Below, in pieces: positions 5,787 to 6,346 of a stretch of DNA of 6,346 bases; the first letter of the stretch is position 1, and each line of letters opens with the position of its first letter. Made by a program: the position numbers and the translations under genes. The stretch comes from Eubacteriales bacterium. Its GTDB lineage: Bacteria > Bacillota > Clostridia > Oscillospirales > Oscillospiraceae. The notes beneath the pieces were generated by a model. It saw only the letters and a list, made by a program, of their open reading frames with translations, ran no database searches and was not told the origin of the DNA. Location: positions 1 to 6,346 of the forward strand of contig JAUMXS010000036.1 of assembly GCA_030528965.1 (NCBI GenBank), read 5' to 3'.

Positions 5787-6346
5787 ATTTTTTTCCTCCT
5801 TCGTGAGTGTTATTATCATTTTCTTTTTTTCTGTCCACCTGTCGCTCAAGAAGCTCTATCTGACCGCGCAGAGCGGCGATTTCGACAGAAACAGGGTCTG
5901 TAATATGGATGTGGTCCACTTCGGCAGCATAGTTGACCTTTTCGCCCGCCACACGCACAACGCGGGCCGGAACACCGACCGCGGTGCAGTCCGGAGGGAT
6001 CTCCTTGAGTACAACAGCATTGGCCGCGATGCGGCAATTATCGCCCACCCGAAACGGCCCGAGGACCTTGGCGCCGCTGCCGATCAGGACATTATTTCCT
6101 ATCGTGGGATGACGCTTTCCGGTATCCTTACCGGTACCGCCGAGGGTAACTCCCTGATAGATCAGGCAGTCATCACCGATCTCTGCCGTCTCGCCGATCA
6201 CGATTCCCATACCGTGGTCGATGAACAGATATTTGCCGATGGTGGCGCCGGGGTGGATCTCCACGCCGGTCAGAAAACGGGAAAACTGCGAAATAAAACG
6301 GGCAATGCCGTAGCGTTTGTGTTTATAAAACCAGTGGGCCGGTTTG
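5755..6346 (-). CDS. cysE: Serine O-acetyltransferase, 5' part beyond the window
   Basis: CysE makes O-acetylserine from serine and acetyl-CoA, the first committed step of cysteine synthesis. The window shows 196 C-terminal residues, beginning [20 protein letters not shown]; the N-terminus lies past the right edge. The sequence shows the left-handed beta-helix hexapeptide repeats, the [23 protein letters not shown] motif, [19 protein letters not shown] with the Asp-His pair of the active site, [21 protein letters not shown] with the second conserved His, and [20 protein letters not shown]. The C-terminus has an extra tail of about 50 residues rich in charged residues. Its last 17 or so ([16 protein letters not shown]) come from reading through the cysS ribosome binding site and start. 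It does not end in the Ile known from CysE proteins that dock into cysteine synthase (CysK). The GTG at 6264 is an internal Val, not a start. It is operon partner to cysS. Confidence 0.95.
   Translation of the reverse strand, partial: KPAHWFYKHKRYGIARFISQFSRFLTGVEIHPGATIGKYLFIDHGMGIVIGETAEIGDDCLIYQGVTLGGTGKDTGKRHPTIGNNVLIGSGAKVLGPFRVGDNCRIAANAVVLKEIPPDCTAVGVPARVVRVAGEKVNYAAEVDHIHITDPVSVEIAALRGQIELLERQVDRKKENDNNTHEGGKKYAVLQHHDNA
5795..5800 (-). promoter_or_regulatory. cysS ribosome binding site inside the cysE reading frame
   Basis: AGGAGG on the minus strand lies eight bases before the ATG at 5786. It decides the cysS start against the longer frame opening at 5849. It is embedded in cysE codons (His-Glu-Gly-Gly), so cysE translation passes through the cysS initiation site. 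Confidence 0.88.

Noticed and set aside
5787..5849. Upstream extension of cysS by 21 codons.
   Set aside because: The ATG at 5786 has an ideal AGGAGG and gives the family N-terminus; the extension lies in cysE coding sequence.
5881..5887. A 0A-box match (TTCGACA) inside cysE.
   Set aside because: It is a single heptamer in coding sequence with no phased partner. About this many are expected by chance in the window.
4383..5903. A 506-codon open frame on the plus strand opposite cysS.
   Set aside because: It mirrors cysS almost exactly, has no ribosome binding site, and its translation resembles no family. Long antisense frames are common opposite codon-biased genes, and cysS itself has every catalytic motif.

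Overview
The window looks like chromosome from a Clostridia-type member of the Bacillota, with moderately high G+C. The evidence is an Spo0A sporulation regulator, a long Bacillus-type SRP RNA with an Alu domain placed directly before dnaX, a dnaX-ybaB gene pair, a cysE-cysS pair, and strong AGGAGG ribosome binding sites. An Oscillospiraceae/Ruminococcaceae-like gut Clostridia is my best guess, but the sequence alone does not prove it. I see no phage, IS element, tRNA or CRISPR array.

Layout from left to right. Positions 1-48 hold a strong intrinsic terminator. Positions 68-2428 form a minus-strand unit, in transcription order: SRP RNA (ffs, from about 2428), dnaX (start GTG at 2107) and ybaB. 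A good sigma-A promoter (2435-2463) lies just before the RNA, and no terminator separates the RNA from dnaX. Positions 2483-2521 hold a hairpin that ends the next minus-strand gene, a flavodoxin-fold iron-sulfur flavoprotein (2562-3188). This gene is divergent from spo0A (3421-4206, plus strand). The 232-bp gap between them contains two in-phase 0A boxes, a 15-bp palindrome and a sigma-A-like spo0A promoter. After spo0A comes its terminator (4227-4271), then a 3' hairpin region and the convergent minus-strand pair cysE-cysS. cysE runs off the right edge and overlaps cysS by 32 bases.

How the parts work together. The left unit is housekeeping: protein targeting (SRP RNA), replication clamp loading (DnaX) and a nucleoid protein (YbaB/EbfC). 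The right unit joins the first committed step of cysteine synthesis (CysE) to the charging of tRNA-Cys (CysS).

The most unusual feature is Spo0A. Its DNA-binding domain is essentially canonical, but its receiver has Glu (E57) in place of the phosphoacceptor Asp and Pro (P12) in place of one acidic-pocket Asp. With tandem 0A boxes in its own upstream region, this suggests a Spo0A that may act without phosphorelay input but still controls itself and perhaps the divergent flavoprotein gene.
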